Positions 11,432 to 22,877 of a DNA stretch of 64,000 nt are shown here, one piece after another; positions within the stretch are counted from its first letter, which is position 1, and every line of letters starts with the position of its first letter. Position numbers and translations under genes: made by a program. The notes beneath the pieces are model-generated. The model saw only the letters and a list, made by a program, of their open reading frames with translations, ran no database searches and was not told the DNA's origin. The stretch lies in assembly GCA_039654915.1 (NCBI GenBank), contig CM077594.1:34755001-34819000 (forward strand), in the 5' to 3' direction. Source of the DNA: Aquilaria yunnanensis (taxonomy: Eukaryota > Streptophyta > Magnoliopsida > Malvales > Thymelaeaceae).

Positions 11432-14174
11432 TATTGGTCCAACCATCGCACTCATATTCACATTTCATGCACACTATGGCAGCACAGATGGAAAACACTA
11501 GCACAACTCTTAATCTTGGCTACCATACATTAGGCAATCTTGTCAAGTTCTAGTGACTAGCCACTGCACTTGTAACTTCCATGAATAAACTATATCATTC
11601 TAGCCATATACCCCCTCTTTTCTTAGCTCCATTATCAAGTAGACACTTAGATCAAACCAATGAATTTTGGCTAACATCAATAGCTGTTACCCACTCCGGG
11701 GTACTCCAGTTATGGTGCCAAAACTGTGCATTTAGACTCCCAGGATTGGTAATGTTCTGTAGGCCATCAGAACACTACCCTTAGCGTGCATACCCAAGTG
11801 GCCCTCTTGGGCACTATGTAAATACATGCATATTGGTCCAACCATCACACACATATTCACATTGCATGCACACCATGGAAGCAAAGAAGGAGAACACTAG
11901 CACAAGTCTTAGTTTTGGCTTCCACACAGTAGGCAATCTTCTTAAGTTCTAGTGGCCAGCTACTGCACCTGTAACTTCCACTAATAAACTGTATCATTAT
12001 AGCCACATATCCCACCATTTTATTTGCTCCATTATCAATTAGAGACTTAGAGCAAACCAAGGAATTTTATTTTACATCAATAGGCCACATATGGACCAAG
12101 TTATGGATTTTTTAAGTTGGTTACAAAATTCTGACCAAATGAACAGTAACTCAGTAAAATTTCCAATGTCAAATCTTTGGCTACAGGGCTCTAAATCCAG
12201 AAATTCCAAATCCCAGTTAACACTCTGGATGTCCCCTAGGTGTGGTGAAAATTTCATACCAAGGTTCATTCTACACAGGGAGATATTAAACTTTATCTCC
12301 AGAGTCAAAATTCTGGCAACTTTTGGACCATTTTGCCCATACAATTTTTCCAAACCATGCAAACACTTCATTCACAAGGGGAAAGCCCTCCAAGGATATC
12401 CTATATATTTCTATTACACATAGGAATTACATTACCTTTCTATTAACAACTTTATATGGAGAAAACAAAATTTACAAGTAAGCAGCCCATCATTCACACT
12501 TAGGCAGCTTTGCACCACATCACTTACATAGCCAAAACATTACTCAAATGTTCACATACTTGTCTCATTTTACATACACTACATGTACATGCATACATGC
12601 ACTAAAATATTGTCCTCACTCAGCTAAATACGCACCCTAGGTTACAGGAGGTCCTGAGACACAATGGACTCCAAAAACAGGATGCTGGACCGCTGCTCCA
12701 CAACACTATAAGTACCACCATTAAAAATACCAAATGTGCTCCTAAAATCACAAAAATTTCCAGATCAAAACTAGACATATGGAAGTTCATGTACCTGAAA
12801 TTTCAGGTCATAAATCAAACCACAAAGGTTAGTTTGAAGGTGATATTTCAGCTGTACCGGAAATGACAGAATTGAGGGGAGTAAGTTTCGTTGAGAAACT
12901 TAGTAAGGTAACACCTGATTTCTTAAGGTAATGTGATCCTCATTTAAACCTGCATCCAAAGACACTAAAACACAAAAACCACAATGCATATATACAAGAT
13001 ATAGCAACCAAATGCAGCAGCCAAACACAAACAACAAACACATGAAAAGTGGCAGCAACATATACCATAGGTTAGTCCATAAAACACATAATAAACATAA
13101 CCAAATCATTATCGCAGCCCTCCTCAGGCTAATGCTTGGTCTTAGGAGGATTTTAATAGTAGTTAGTACTAACTTTTGGGCTCTAGAAACCCGGAAATTC
13201 GCTGCCATCACTGTGCACTTCACACTAGGTCACAAAACCTTCAATAAGTGCACTCCCCTCACTAAACTTGGTTCATCAAGCACATTGCTCTCTTCCAAGC
13301 TTAGCCCTAGCTCCATGGATGTTTGAAAATTAAAGAAAACAACCCATGAGAGCAAGAGAACCCTTACCAAACTGGGTAGGCTGAAAATTAAGCTTGATCC
13401 TTGAAGTATCCAAGCAATAGCTCTAGTTTGCTTCCAATTGCTTCCTTTTGCCTTCAATTTCAATCAACTGCAAGTTTGAAGGTGTGGTGGCTATGGAGGA
13501 AGTATGGCTGTGTTCTTGGGCTGGGGGAGGACGAAAATGAGAGTGGGATAAGTGATTTGGCCACTTAAATGGCCTTAAATGAGCTTAAGGGCACCAAAAC
13601 ACACTTAACAAGCTTAACCTTGCTTTATGTCATTTTCCTTCTCACTAATTATGGTTTCTTTGTCTTAAACTCATTGGTACACATGTGCCCAACATTTTTG
13701 ACTAATTATCAAGTCATGGCTGCCTCCCCCATGGTGGGATAACCCCACAATTCCACCCTTAGACTTAACTCAAAAGCTTGAACACCTTAAGGTTTACACT
13801 AGCACATTTAGGTCCTTATTGCCTTTAGTGTTTCCTTTGTCCAAACTTGTATTCCATGAGCAATTTGGTCCTCCAATAGCACTTTCATACCATTCATATC
13901 CTTCCCATAACTCTCCATGTCTCTTTCTTCAGAGTTTTGCAATTGAGTACCCGAATTTCCAAAACCTTACAAAAAAGTCCATAGGTTGGTTGACAAACAA
14001 GCAATCCTCAAGCTTTTCTTGGGGGCCAAGTTACCAACTTGGAACACTTTTAAGGAGCTGTTGATCATGCCTTTTACCCCACCACTTCAAACACTATGGT
14101 GAGAATTACACAATATAATGGTTTTTAGCCATTATGACACACTTGTAGTTCTCCCATTTTATGAGGTGGTAACA

Positions 14175-14511
14175 ATAACCCACCTATGGATCAAGTTATG
14201 GATTTTTGAAGTTGGTTACAAAATTCTGACCAAATGAACAGTAACATAGCGAACTTTGCAACATCATATCTTTGGATATAGGGCCCCAAATTCAGGATTT
14301 CAAATTCCCAGTTCAACCTCTAGATGTTATCTAGGTGTGGTCAATATTTCGTATAAATATTCCTTCTACACAGGGAGATACAGAACTTCAAGTGAAGAGT
14401 CAAAATTCTGGTCACTTTATCACCATTTTGCCAACAGAAAATTTCATAAGTGTGCAAACACTTCATTCACAGGAGGAAAAGCCCCCAAAGCTAGCCCATA
14501 TATGTCCATTA
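14175..14511 (-). repeat. Piece 1 of a second LTR-A copy
   Basis: It matches 12084-12420 (same order of motifs, such as CAAGTTATGGATTTTT and TTGGTTACAAAATTCTGACC). It is the target sequence into which E1 inserted on the left and copia C1 on the right. Pieces at 37818-37905 and 59162-59190 continue the same LTR. Confidence 0.8.
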
Positions 14512-15926
14512 TGTTGGGTTTCGGGAGCCAAACAGCGTAGCACAATTTAACCGAAACCCTCCAGGATCCAAGTGAAACGGGGTAAACCGGGTGTTCGAAA
14601 ATTTCATACCTAATTTTCGGTTGAGATCTCTCACTCAACTGTAGAGTCGAATCACAAAACCTGAACAGTTGACGTGCTCAGGCTCTCCATGGTATCCACA
14701 CGAGCCTCTCGGGATCACCACGCTTCCACCACGTCCTGCAGATGCGTTTCTCTTGCGCTCGCAGTGCTAGCTTGCATCCTCCAAGGAATTGCAAGAGAAG
14801 AGTGCGGCTGTCCTTTTGGGAGGCTAGGGCAAGGAGACCTGCGAATTTCTCACTTAAAAGTTGTATTTATAGTGAGACTCAACTTCCAGGCCTAATGGGT
14901 TTCAAAGCCCTAATCCAATTAGGATTTAATTTCCACCTTAATAATGGCTCAACTCCTTGGCCCATTATTAATACGAAATTAAAGTGAAACCATAACCCAA
15001 ATAATTAGCCCATGCATTCTAATGATCCAAATAGCTTTATGTGTGCGACCCAATAGGCTCTTGCCATGTTGGCAATGATCATAAATCACATTTATGATCA
15101 TAAGCAATGAGCGGTGTCTAGCAACACATCATTGCTACCCAAGTGACAAGATTGTCGGTGAATCGACTAAACCTTTATGATCATCACCGATATATGCCAT
15201 TGTCCTTTTGACCAAGATATCAAGACTAAGCACGAGACATGGAATGTGTCACTCTCGTATAGCCCAATCTTTGGTTTCTTGATTACCGAGTAGACCAACT
15301 TAAACTGACGACATTGATATCATATATCAACTCATCGGAGCATGGCCATGCATTTTCTAAGTCTCACTCTATCAAGGGGCCCAAAGATATCACTCCCATT
15401 ACATAGGAGGGACAATTCCCATCTTGATCATACAAATCCCTCCGCATGATATGTGACATACCCAATTACCTCCTTCAAGTTCACTCAGTTACGAGCAACA
15501 AAGGAAAGTATCAAAGTATGTGACTCACATGTAGGGAACCTTGACGATCTTAGGTCGAAGGACTACATATACCATGATCACTATGAGAATCACTTATGAC
15601 ACTCATATAACGATCCATGAAGTGTTCTCATGGTGGGTCGGTCCAGTACACAAGTTCTCCAACTTGTACCCATATGTAGACTACATATCTCATATTAGTC
15701 TGCACATATGCTAGTCATTATGTATTATTGCAACCCGCTCCACAAATATACTAGACTAGGGACATTTAAGAATATCATTATTCTAGGGTTACAATTATGT
15801 TTACTACGTTACGCAGAAACAAAACAATAAACAAAATTGCTGGATTAATGCCTCAATAAAATACCATGACTCAATGTGCAAAAATACAATCATCTCATGA
15901 TTGGCTTTTTGGGCACAACACTAACA
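14512..15926 (-). repeat. C1 3' LTR
   Basis: It runs from TGTTGGGTTTCGGG to CACAACACTAACA on the plus strand; the sense strand is minus (TGTTAGTGTTGTGCCC). A minus-strand TATAAATA box is at 14864-14871. The same family occurs at 36402-37817, 38828-49677 (split) and 59916-61315. There is no gene inside. Confidence 0.95.
14864..14871 (-). promoter_or_regulatory. TATA box of copia LTR
   Basis: TATAAATA on the minus strand, in the context CTCACTATAAATACAACT. It is conserved at 36755-36762, 49317-49324 (plus strand) and 60253-60260, so it is the family's core promoter. Confidence 0.8.
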
Positions 15927-18829
15927 ATCTCCCACTTGCACTAAAAGCCAATCATCCATGTATCTAATACCGATGGACATAGAATGGCTATCATGCTTCT
16001 GCTGCATAAGGGGCTTTGTTAGTGGATCAGCAATGTTGCTGTCTGTCGAAGTCCTGCATATCCTTACATCACCCCTCTTGATGATCTCCCTGATGAGATG
16101 ATAGCGTCGGAGTATGTGTTTGGATCGTTGGTTAGATCGAGGTTCCTTAGCCTGTGCGATTGCTCCATTGTTGTCACAATAGAGCTCTATCGGGTCGACA
16201 ATGCTTGGAACCACTCCAAGTTCAGTGATGAACTTCTTGATCCAAACTGGCTCCTTCGCAGCATCAGACGCGACAATGTACTCATATTCTGTTGTAGAGT
16301 CAGCTACTGTCTCTTGATTTGAACTCTTCCATCTCACAGCACCACCACCAATACAAAACACATAACCAGATTGTGATCTAAAATCATCCTTATCAGATTG
16401 GAAGCTTGCATCGGTGTAACCCCTTACAACGAGCTGATCTTCACCTTCAAAGACCAAGAATGCATCCTTAGTCCTTCGTAAGTACTTAAGGATGTTCTTA
16501 ACAGCTGTCCAGTGACTTTCACCGGGGTTCGATTGGTACCTACTCGTCATGCTCAAACCATATAAGACATCGGGACGAGTACATATCATGGCATACATGA
16601 TAGATCCAATTGCTGAGGCATATGGAATCTTACTCATGCACTCTCTCTCCTCGGTTGTACTCGGACACTGAGATCTAGAAAGAGTGATACCATGTGACAT
16701 GGGCAAGAATCCTTTCTTGGAATCTTGCATGCTAAGCTTCTTTAGCACCTTGTCAATATATGTACTTTGACTTAGGCCAAGAAGCTTTCTAGATCTATCT
16801 CTATAGATCCTGATGCCTAACACATAGGCTGCTACACCCAAGTCCTTTATAGAGAAACATTTCCCTAGCCAAGTCTTCATAGACTGTAGCTCAGGAATGT
16901 CATTCCCGATGAGTAGTATGTCATCTACATACAACACCAAGAAGACAATAGCGCTCCCACTAACCTTCTTGTGGACACAAGGTTCATCTTCATTTTTGAT
17001 AAAACCAAACTCTTTGATTGCATCATCAAAATGAAGATTCCAACTTTGAGAAGCTTGCTTCAGTCCATAAATGGACCTTTGCAATTTGTACACTTTATTG
17101 GCATTCTCAGGAGTGACAAAACCCTCAGGTTGTGTCATGTACACATCCTCAAGTAGCTTTCCATTTAGGAATGTAGTTTTGACATCCATTTGCCATATCT
17201 CATAATCATAGTGTGCAGCAATAGCGAATAAAATTCGGATGGATTTAAGCATAGCAACTGGTGAAAAAGTTTCATCATAGTCAATACCATGAATTTGCTT
17301 GAAACCTTTTGCGACCAATCATCCCTTAAAGGTAATCACATTACCATCCATGTCAGTTTTCTTCTTGAAAACCCATTTGCACCCTATGGGTTTTACCCCT
17401 TCAGGTGGGTCAACCAAAGTCCATACTTAGTTTTCATACATGGATTCCATCTCGGATTTCATGGCCACTAGACACTTCTCAGAGTCAGGCCCCGACATAG
17501 CTTGTTGGTAGGTTGTGGGCTCATCTTGATCCATGAACATCACATCACCGGTGTGAGGCACGAGAAATCCATATCTCTCGGGCTCACGCCAAATCCTACC
17601 AGTCCTACGTGGGCTCTGTGCTACAGGAACAGACTCTTGAACCACAACATCTTGTGGTGTCTGTTCAGGTTCCATTTCAGGTTCGATGTCTCCTTCTTAT
17701 TCTTGAATTTCTTCAAGTTCTACTTTCCACCCACTAGTTCCTTTAGAGGTAAACTCTTTCTCCAAAAAGACACCAGTTCGAGCAACAAACACTTTTCGCT
17801 CAGAGGGATTGTAGAAATAGTAACCCTTTGTTTCTTTGGGATACCTAACAAAAAGGCATTTTTGAGATTTGGGCCCTAGTTTGTCGGAGGATTGACGTTT
17901 CACATAAGCGTCACAGCCCCAAATCTTCATAAAAGACAAATTGGGACGCCTCCCACTCCATATCTCATATGGTGTCTTTTGAATCGATTTAGATGGAACT
18001 CGGTTTAGTGTAAAAGCGGCTGTCTCTAGAGCATGTCCCCAAAAGGAGTTTGGAAGGTCAGCTTGACTCATCATGGAGTGAACCATGTCTAACAGAGTTT
18101 GATTTCTCCTTTCAGAAACACCATTCCATTGAGGTGTGTTTGGTGGAGTGAGTTGTGATATTATACCACACTCCTTCAGATAGTCAAGGAATTCTCGATC
18201 CAAGTACTCTCCACCTCGATCTGATCGAAGCACTTTGATACTCTTCCCGAGTTGATTCTCGACTTCATTCTTGAATTCTTTGAACTTTTCAAAGGATTCT
18301 GACTTGTGTCTCATAAGATACACATAGCCATATCTGCTGAAGTCATCAGTGAAAGTAATGAAGTTTTGGAAACCTCCTCTAGCTTGTGTAGACATAGGGC
18401 CACATACATCACTATGTATGAGTCCTAGTAAGTCATTAGCCCTTTCACTTTGCCCTGTGAATGGGGCTTTGGTCATCTTGCCCAACAAACATGACTCACA
18501 TGTCTCATATGATTCAAAATCAAATGAGTCCAAGAGTCCATCCTTATAGAGCTTGGATATGCGGCTCTCATTTATATGGCCCAAGCGACAGTGCCAGAGA
18601 TAGGTCAAGTTTGAATCATTTAATCTGACCTTCTTGGTATTCACATTATAGATTTCATACAACCCATTGCTAAGTTGAGCAGTACCATAAAAGATTTCAT
18701 TCAAATAAATAGAACAACATTTGTCCTTTATTATAAATCAAAAACCTTTCTTGTCCAAACAAGAAACAGAAATCAAATTTCTACTAATAGTAGGCACAAA
18801 GTAGCAGTTGTCTAATTCTAAAACTAATC
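15921..18829 (-). pseudogene. C1 pol: integrase, reverse transcriptase, RNase H
   Basis: The integrase frame (17697-18704) has the GAG-pre-integrase zinc finger with HCRLGHINE and CESCLLGKMTKAPF, then the core with DVCGP, RSDRGGEY and SERRNQTLLDM (D-D-E kept). The RT-RNase H frame (15921-17318, 465 codons) starts at VAKGFKQIHGIDYDETFSP, with QMDVKTTFLNG, SIYGLKQA, active site YVDDILLIG, RNase H YTDASFQSD, STTEYEYIVASDA and SKHILRRYHLI. In-frame stops at 17319-17321 (probable CGA to TGA), 17427-17429 (probable CAA to TAA), near 17697 and near 18739 break the polyprotein. T1 begins at 18830, inside the region between protease and integrase. The last codons overlap the polypurine tract and the LTR edge. 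Confidence 0.93.
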
Positions 18830-19693
18830 TGATAGCCAAAGGCTATCGCCTCTATCTGGCCGAACTCCCTGCCACAAGAATGGCCAGAAGAAACTGGCGC
18901 TACCTGAGAAAAGGTGGGATCATACACCTCAGGAGATAGCCGAAGAGCTCCGAGCCTGGCACGCCAGGAAACTTGAGGATACTACTAGCCCCCCGAGGTT
19001 GTAAACAAATCGCCTTCGGAAAAGCGGCACCAGCTATTGCGGGCCAAACATGATCTCCCCGAAGGCGGAACTCCCTGAAGCTGGGTACCCCCGAACTGAG
19101 GGTGTGTTTCCCGAAGAGGTTCCGTCCGTACCAAAGGATGACCTCGCCCAGGGACCTTGGGAGTACTGCAGGAGCATTTAAGGAAGCCTCTGACACGTCC
19201 TTTCACAGACGTCATAAGCCGCCTCAAAAGGCTCCCTGACACGCTGACGCCATCAAAATCACATTATGGCCCATCTCAGCACAAGGCTCAAGGCAACCTG
19301 CTACCAGCTATCTGTCCTCTACGCCCAGAAACTCAGGGAACATCCGACCGAACACGTGTCGCGATCTGAACGGGCTAGGTACTCCTATAAATACCAGGAA
19401 GTAAATACTTGGCAGGAGGTTGGTTGGCAAAGGTCTGACTCCCAGACTGTGAGAAAATCACCAGGCGAGACTCTTCAGCCCCTTTGTGCTATTTCCTCTG
19501 CCTTTTCTCAGCCACCACTGACTTGGGTGTCGGAGGCTCCCCCCCCGGAAACACATTCCGGGGGCCTTCTAACCCACTTTTTCTGAGCATCTCAGGTACA
19601 CTCCCAAGGGCGAACCATCCTCCAGGCGTTCTTCCTCCCAGAAGTCTCTCCACCAGTCACCATGACTCTAAACGATGAGGCCCCCGGCCATCA
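18830..19693 (+). repeat. T1 5' LTR
   Basis: It is 864 bp, TGATAGCCAAAGGC to GGCCATCA. TATAAATA at 19386-19393 is preceded by an ACGTG-core element (AACACGTGTCGCG). The 3' LTR is shorter (827 bp), mainly because about 50 bp present near 19557-19606 are missing there, while a 12-bp duplication near 33538 is extra. An ATG at 19662 opens the gag frame inside the LTR. Confidence 0.95.
19386..19393 (+). promoter_or_regulatory. TATA box of Tat LTR
   Basis: TATAAATA in CTCCTATAAATACCAGG. It is conserved at 33756-33763 (T1 3' LTR), 38371-38378 and 58872-58879 (T2 LTRs), always about 25-40 bp after the CACGTGTC element and its GATCTGAACG-like follow-on. Confidence 0.8.
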
Positions 19694-21884
19694 TTTGGCG
19701 CCGTCTGTGGGAACCCGCTCTGAGATTGCCGTCGTTGAAACTCATCATTCTAAGGACAAGGGACTCCCGAGGTCTCCATCCGCGCCTGAGACACAACCGG
19801 CTGCTGAGCAAACACTCCCAGGGACTTTTGCGTCCGAGGAAGATCTCCCTCTAGTAATCACTATGAGCTTTATGAGGGAGTTTCAGCGTTCGGTCATGGC
19901 CGAAATGACACAGCAGATCGACCGAAGGTGGTCACAGCAGACACAGGCCCAAAGACCTCCCTCACCTGCACGCCCTCGGGAGAAAAGTCAGAGGTCGACC
20001 CATCGCAGTTCGGGAAGTGTAGACCCGCGCGAAGAGTCATCCACGGAGAATATACCCCTCGGGAAACGGCCTGTGGGACAAACTGGGTCTAAGCGACCGA
20101 AAGTCTCACAGCGAAGGAGTTCGTTGCCTGAGGTGAGGTCCCTGTCCCCTCAGCGCCGAACTCGCTCCCCGAAGAGGCACCGACGATCTCCCTTCCCTGA
20201 AGAAGGGCCTAGTGCCACAGTGCTTATGGAGAGGATATTTGCACGGCTAGATAGGGTGGAGAAACAAATGACCAGAAAACCCGTTTGGGATAGGCTCACG
20301 GGAGCCTTCTACGAAGATGGGTCCCCGTTCACCCGGACCATGGCTGAGGCAACCATGCCAGGTGACTTCAGAGTACCTCGATTGGAGATTTATGATGGCC
20401 GTACTGATCCACAGGCCCATCTAAAGAAGTACAGATGGAGCATGATAATGCACGGTGCTGACGACGCTACCATGTGCAAGTGCTTCGAAGTCACCCTCAC
20501 AGGGGCAGCAACTGCATGGTACAATTCATTGCCTTCAGGGACTATCACTGAGTTCCAGGAGTTGTCCACGGCCTTCACACAGCAATTCATTGGGAGTCGA
20601 CCTACTGCGAAGATGCCTGTCCAGATGTTCGACATAGAGCAGAGGAACGGAGAAACCATCCGTGACTATGTCGACAGATTCAACAGGGAAGCTCTGAGCA
20701 TCCCCAACTTTTGGCCTGAAATCCGCATCCTTGCCATGACACGGGGCCTTGGGCGAGACTCACAGCTGTTTTATGAGTTCACAAAGGACCCCTCGGAGAC
20801 CCTCGGAGAATTTTACCGAAGGGCAGAACAGCACATGACCGCCGAGGAACTAAGAATGGCTGGGCCGAAGTCCGATCACCACCGCGCCGAAGGGTCCAAT
20901 CAACAAGCTCGGCATCCGACCGAACAGGCAGGACGACCTCGGAGGATGCGGGGAAGGAAACCCCAAAGTTTCACACCACTGAGCACTACACGGGCCAACA
21001 TCCTCATGGCGCTGGAAAGGCAAGGGACGCAGATTCGGCGGCCAAGGGCCATGACCGCCGAGAATAAGAAGAATGCAAAGAAGTTCTGCCAGTTTCATCG
21101 CGACCACGGTCATGACACCGAAGACTGCTTCCAGCTGAAGAAGTACATAGAGTCGCTGATAAAGGAGGGTCAACTTCGGAAATACCTGCGGATGGCAGCC
21201 CCGAAAGGCAGAAAAGTGGAGGAAGAAAGGGCCGAAGATGAGGACTATGACTCCGACAGGCGGAGAAATCGAAGTCCAAAAAGGTGCCCTCCACCTCCGA
21301 CAGGGGTCATCCAAACAATCACCACGGGGCTCCCATCCTCGGAAAGAAAGCGGAAGACCAGAGAAATTACAGTCATGGAATATCAAAATCCAGCAAAGAA
21401 GCTGGCCCGCAAAGATGGATCCACCGTCATTTTCCCCCACGACGATCCACTACTGATCATGGCGAGGATAGGGAACTGGGACGTCAAAAGGGTGCTGCTT
21501 GATCACGGATCAAATGCGGACGTCCTATTCTCGCACTTACTGCCGAGCTTGGGCATCTCTAGCAGCGAGCTTAAGCCAGTCACCTCGCCCACCTTCGGGG
21601 TTGGACCATCCGAACTGCCCGTTCTCGGATGGATCGACCTCCCACTGATGATGAGAGGGACTTCGGTAGATGGAGCAGCTGAGTTGTACGCCTCCACAAT
21701 GGCGAGGTTCATCGTCATGGACGTCCAGTCCTCGTACAACGCCATCCTTGGAAGGCAGACACAGGGAAACCTGCACATTCGTCCTGATGTGAAGTACTTG
21801 ACTGTCACATTCGCCACCAAGGATGGAGATGCAGAGATCTTCATAGACCAGGCCGAGGTCAGAAAGGTGTTTGTGAAAGCATGA
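19662..21884 (+). pseudogene. T1 gag-protease frame (740 codons)
   Basis: The frame opens at an ATG 32 bp before the LTR end and reads through the primer-binding site; a second possible start is MSFMREF at 19863. An Arg/Ser/Pro-rich N-terminal part is followed by the retrotransposon capsid domain (about residues 220-400, with RVPRLEIYDGRTDPQAHL, TAWYNSLPSGTI and EFYRRAEQHM). Next is a zinc knuckle of the type C-x2-H-x4-H-x4-C (FCQFHRDHGHDTEDC). The protease-like domain near the end has LLDHGSNADVLF in place of the usual D-x-G-S, then RFIVMDVQSSYNAILGR. It ends at TGA 21882-21884; T2 has CGA at that codon (51697-51699), so the stop is a C-to-T change. The gag part itself looks uninterrupted. 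Confidence 0.92.
19694..19713 (+). promoter_or_regulatory. T1 primer-binding site
   Basis: TTTGGCGCCGTCTGTGGGAA follows the LTR end CATCA directly. T2 has nearly the same sequence at 38656. This TGGCGCCGT-type site is usual for plant Tat/Athila elements. I do not assign the tRNA from memory. Confidence 0.8.
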
Positions 21885-22877
21885 AAGGCCCCGACGAGCA
21901 ACTTCGCACAAAGAATGGAGGCAAAGGCGCCAGAAAAAGGCAAAGAAGAATATCTCGCAAAAGCGGAAATGGAAACAGTAGAACTTATCCCAGGACAATC
22001 TACCCGAATAGGGAAGAGCTTGGCCGAAGGTGAGAAGGAAAACCTTGTATCTTTTCTGCTGAAAAATAAAGATCTGTTTGCCTACTTGCCGAAAGATATG
22101 GCAGGGGTAAACTCTGGCATAATACAGCATAGCCTCAAAGTAAGCCTGAAAGCAAAACCTGTCCGGCAAAAGAAAAGAAGCATCTTAGCCCACAAGAGCA
22201 ACTTTGTCAAAACCGAGGTCCAGCGTCTGTTAGACGCCAAAGTCATCAGGGAGGTGAAGTACCCCGATTGGTTAAGCAATGTGGTCATTGCCACAAAAGA
22301 AGGTAGCAGCAAACTCCGGATGTGCATCGACTTCTGAAACTTGAACGATGCTTGCCCCAAAGACTCATACCCTCTGCCGCCAATAGATCAACTGGTAGAT
22401 TCAACTACCGAATATGGGCGCCTAAGTTTCCTAGACGCCTTCAGTGGCTACCATCAAATAAGGATGGACCCCGAAGATGAAGAAAAAATAGCCTTCATCA
22501 CCGAGGGAGGAACATAATGCTATGTCAGGATGTCCTTCGGGCTCAAAAATGCTGGAGCCACCTACCAAAGGTTGATGAACAAGGTCTTTAAAGACCAAAT
22601 GGGGAGAAACATGGAGGTGTATGTTGATGATATGATAGTCAAGAGCAAGCTGCCTAGCTATCACGTTGCAGATCTAGAGGAAACCTTCCAAAAGCTCAGA
22701 GCCTTCGGGATTCGGCGCAATCCTGAAAAGTGCATCTTCGGGGTAACCTCGGGAAAATTCCTTGGGTACATGGTTTCCGAAAGAGGCATTGACGCTAACC
22801 CCGAGAAGATTAGGCAATGCTTGAGTTTCGAACTCCTGCCACAGTCAAAGATGTGCAGAGGCTCACCGGAAGAATAA
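21885..22877 (+). pseudogene. T1 reverse transcriptase, broken
   Basis: This region continues the gag-pol frame after the stop at 21884. RT motifs in order are VRQKKRSILAHKSNFVKTEV, DAKVIREVKYPDWLSNVVI, KLRMCIDF, SFGLKNAGATYQRLMNKVF and the active site YVDDMIVKS. Breaks are TGA at 22335-22337 (T2 reads AGA), TAA near 22515 (T2 reads TAC) and a 1-bp deletion near 22818 that shifts the frame into the next block. In an intact element this copies the RNA genome. Confidence 0.9.

Larger units (their letters stand above)
8034..12083. repeat. 399-bp tandem duplication at the end of LTR-A
   Basis: Unit 1 is 8034-8184 joined to 11437-11684, because S2 lies inside it. Unit 2 is 11685-12083. Both are 399 bp, start TGTTACCCACTCCGGGGTA and end TCAATAG. 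They differ at many positions, so the duplication is older than the S2 insertion that split unit 1. Confidence 0.9.
1..14174 (-). mobile_element. E1: decayed Ty3/gypsy chromovirus-like element (runs off left edge)
   Basis: The element reads right to left: 5' LTR (8034-14174), initiator-Met primer-binding site (about 8020-8030), leader, gag, protease, reverse transcriptase, RNase H, integrase remnant and 3' LTR (1-1596, cut by the window). The LTR termini are TGTTACC at one end and GGTAACA at the other. Domain order PR-RT-RH-IN marks Ty3/gypsy. Similarity of the RT and IN motifs to the better preserved element at 39117-48543 suggests a Tekay/Del-type chromovirus, but the chromodomain is missing here. 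It carries two later solo LTRs. It was itself inserted into another copy of its own LTR, because the sequence right of 14174 resumes LTR-like sequence. Confidence 0.85.
8034..14174 (-). repeat. E1 5' LTR (LTR-A), split by solo LTR S2
   Basis: On the minus strand this LTR runs from TGTTACCACCTC at 14174 to GGTAACA at 8034, next to the primer-binding site. Without the 3.2-kb S2 insert it is about 2.9 kb. Its right 1.6 kb matches 1-1596. Its outermost 399 bp at the left end are present twice in tandem. The section 12084-12420 matches 14175-14511. I see no protein-coding gene in it. Confidence 0.85.

Noticed and set aside
14175..14511. Tandem duplication of LTR-A segment 12084-12420
   Set aside because: The segment continues at 37818 and 59162 on the far side of C1 and T2 and ends in the LTR terminus, so it is part of a second LTR copy, not a local duplication.
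20390..21440. Minus-strand open frame of 196 codons (20850-21440) and others antisense to Tat gag
   Set aside because: These are shadows of the Arg- and Ser-rich gag frame. T2 does not conserve them at the matching place, unlike the antisense gene at 25790-28220.
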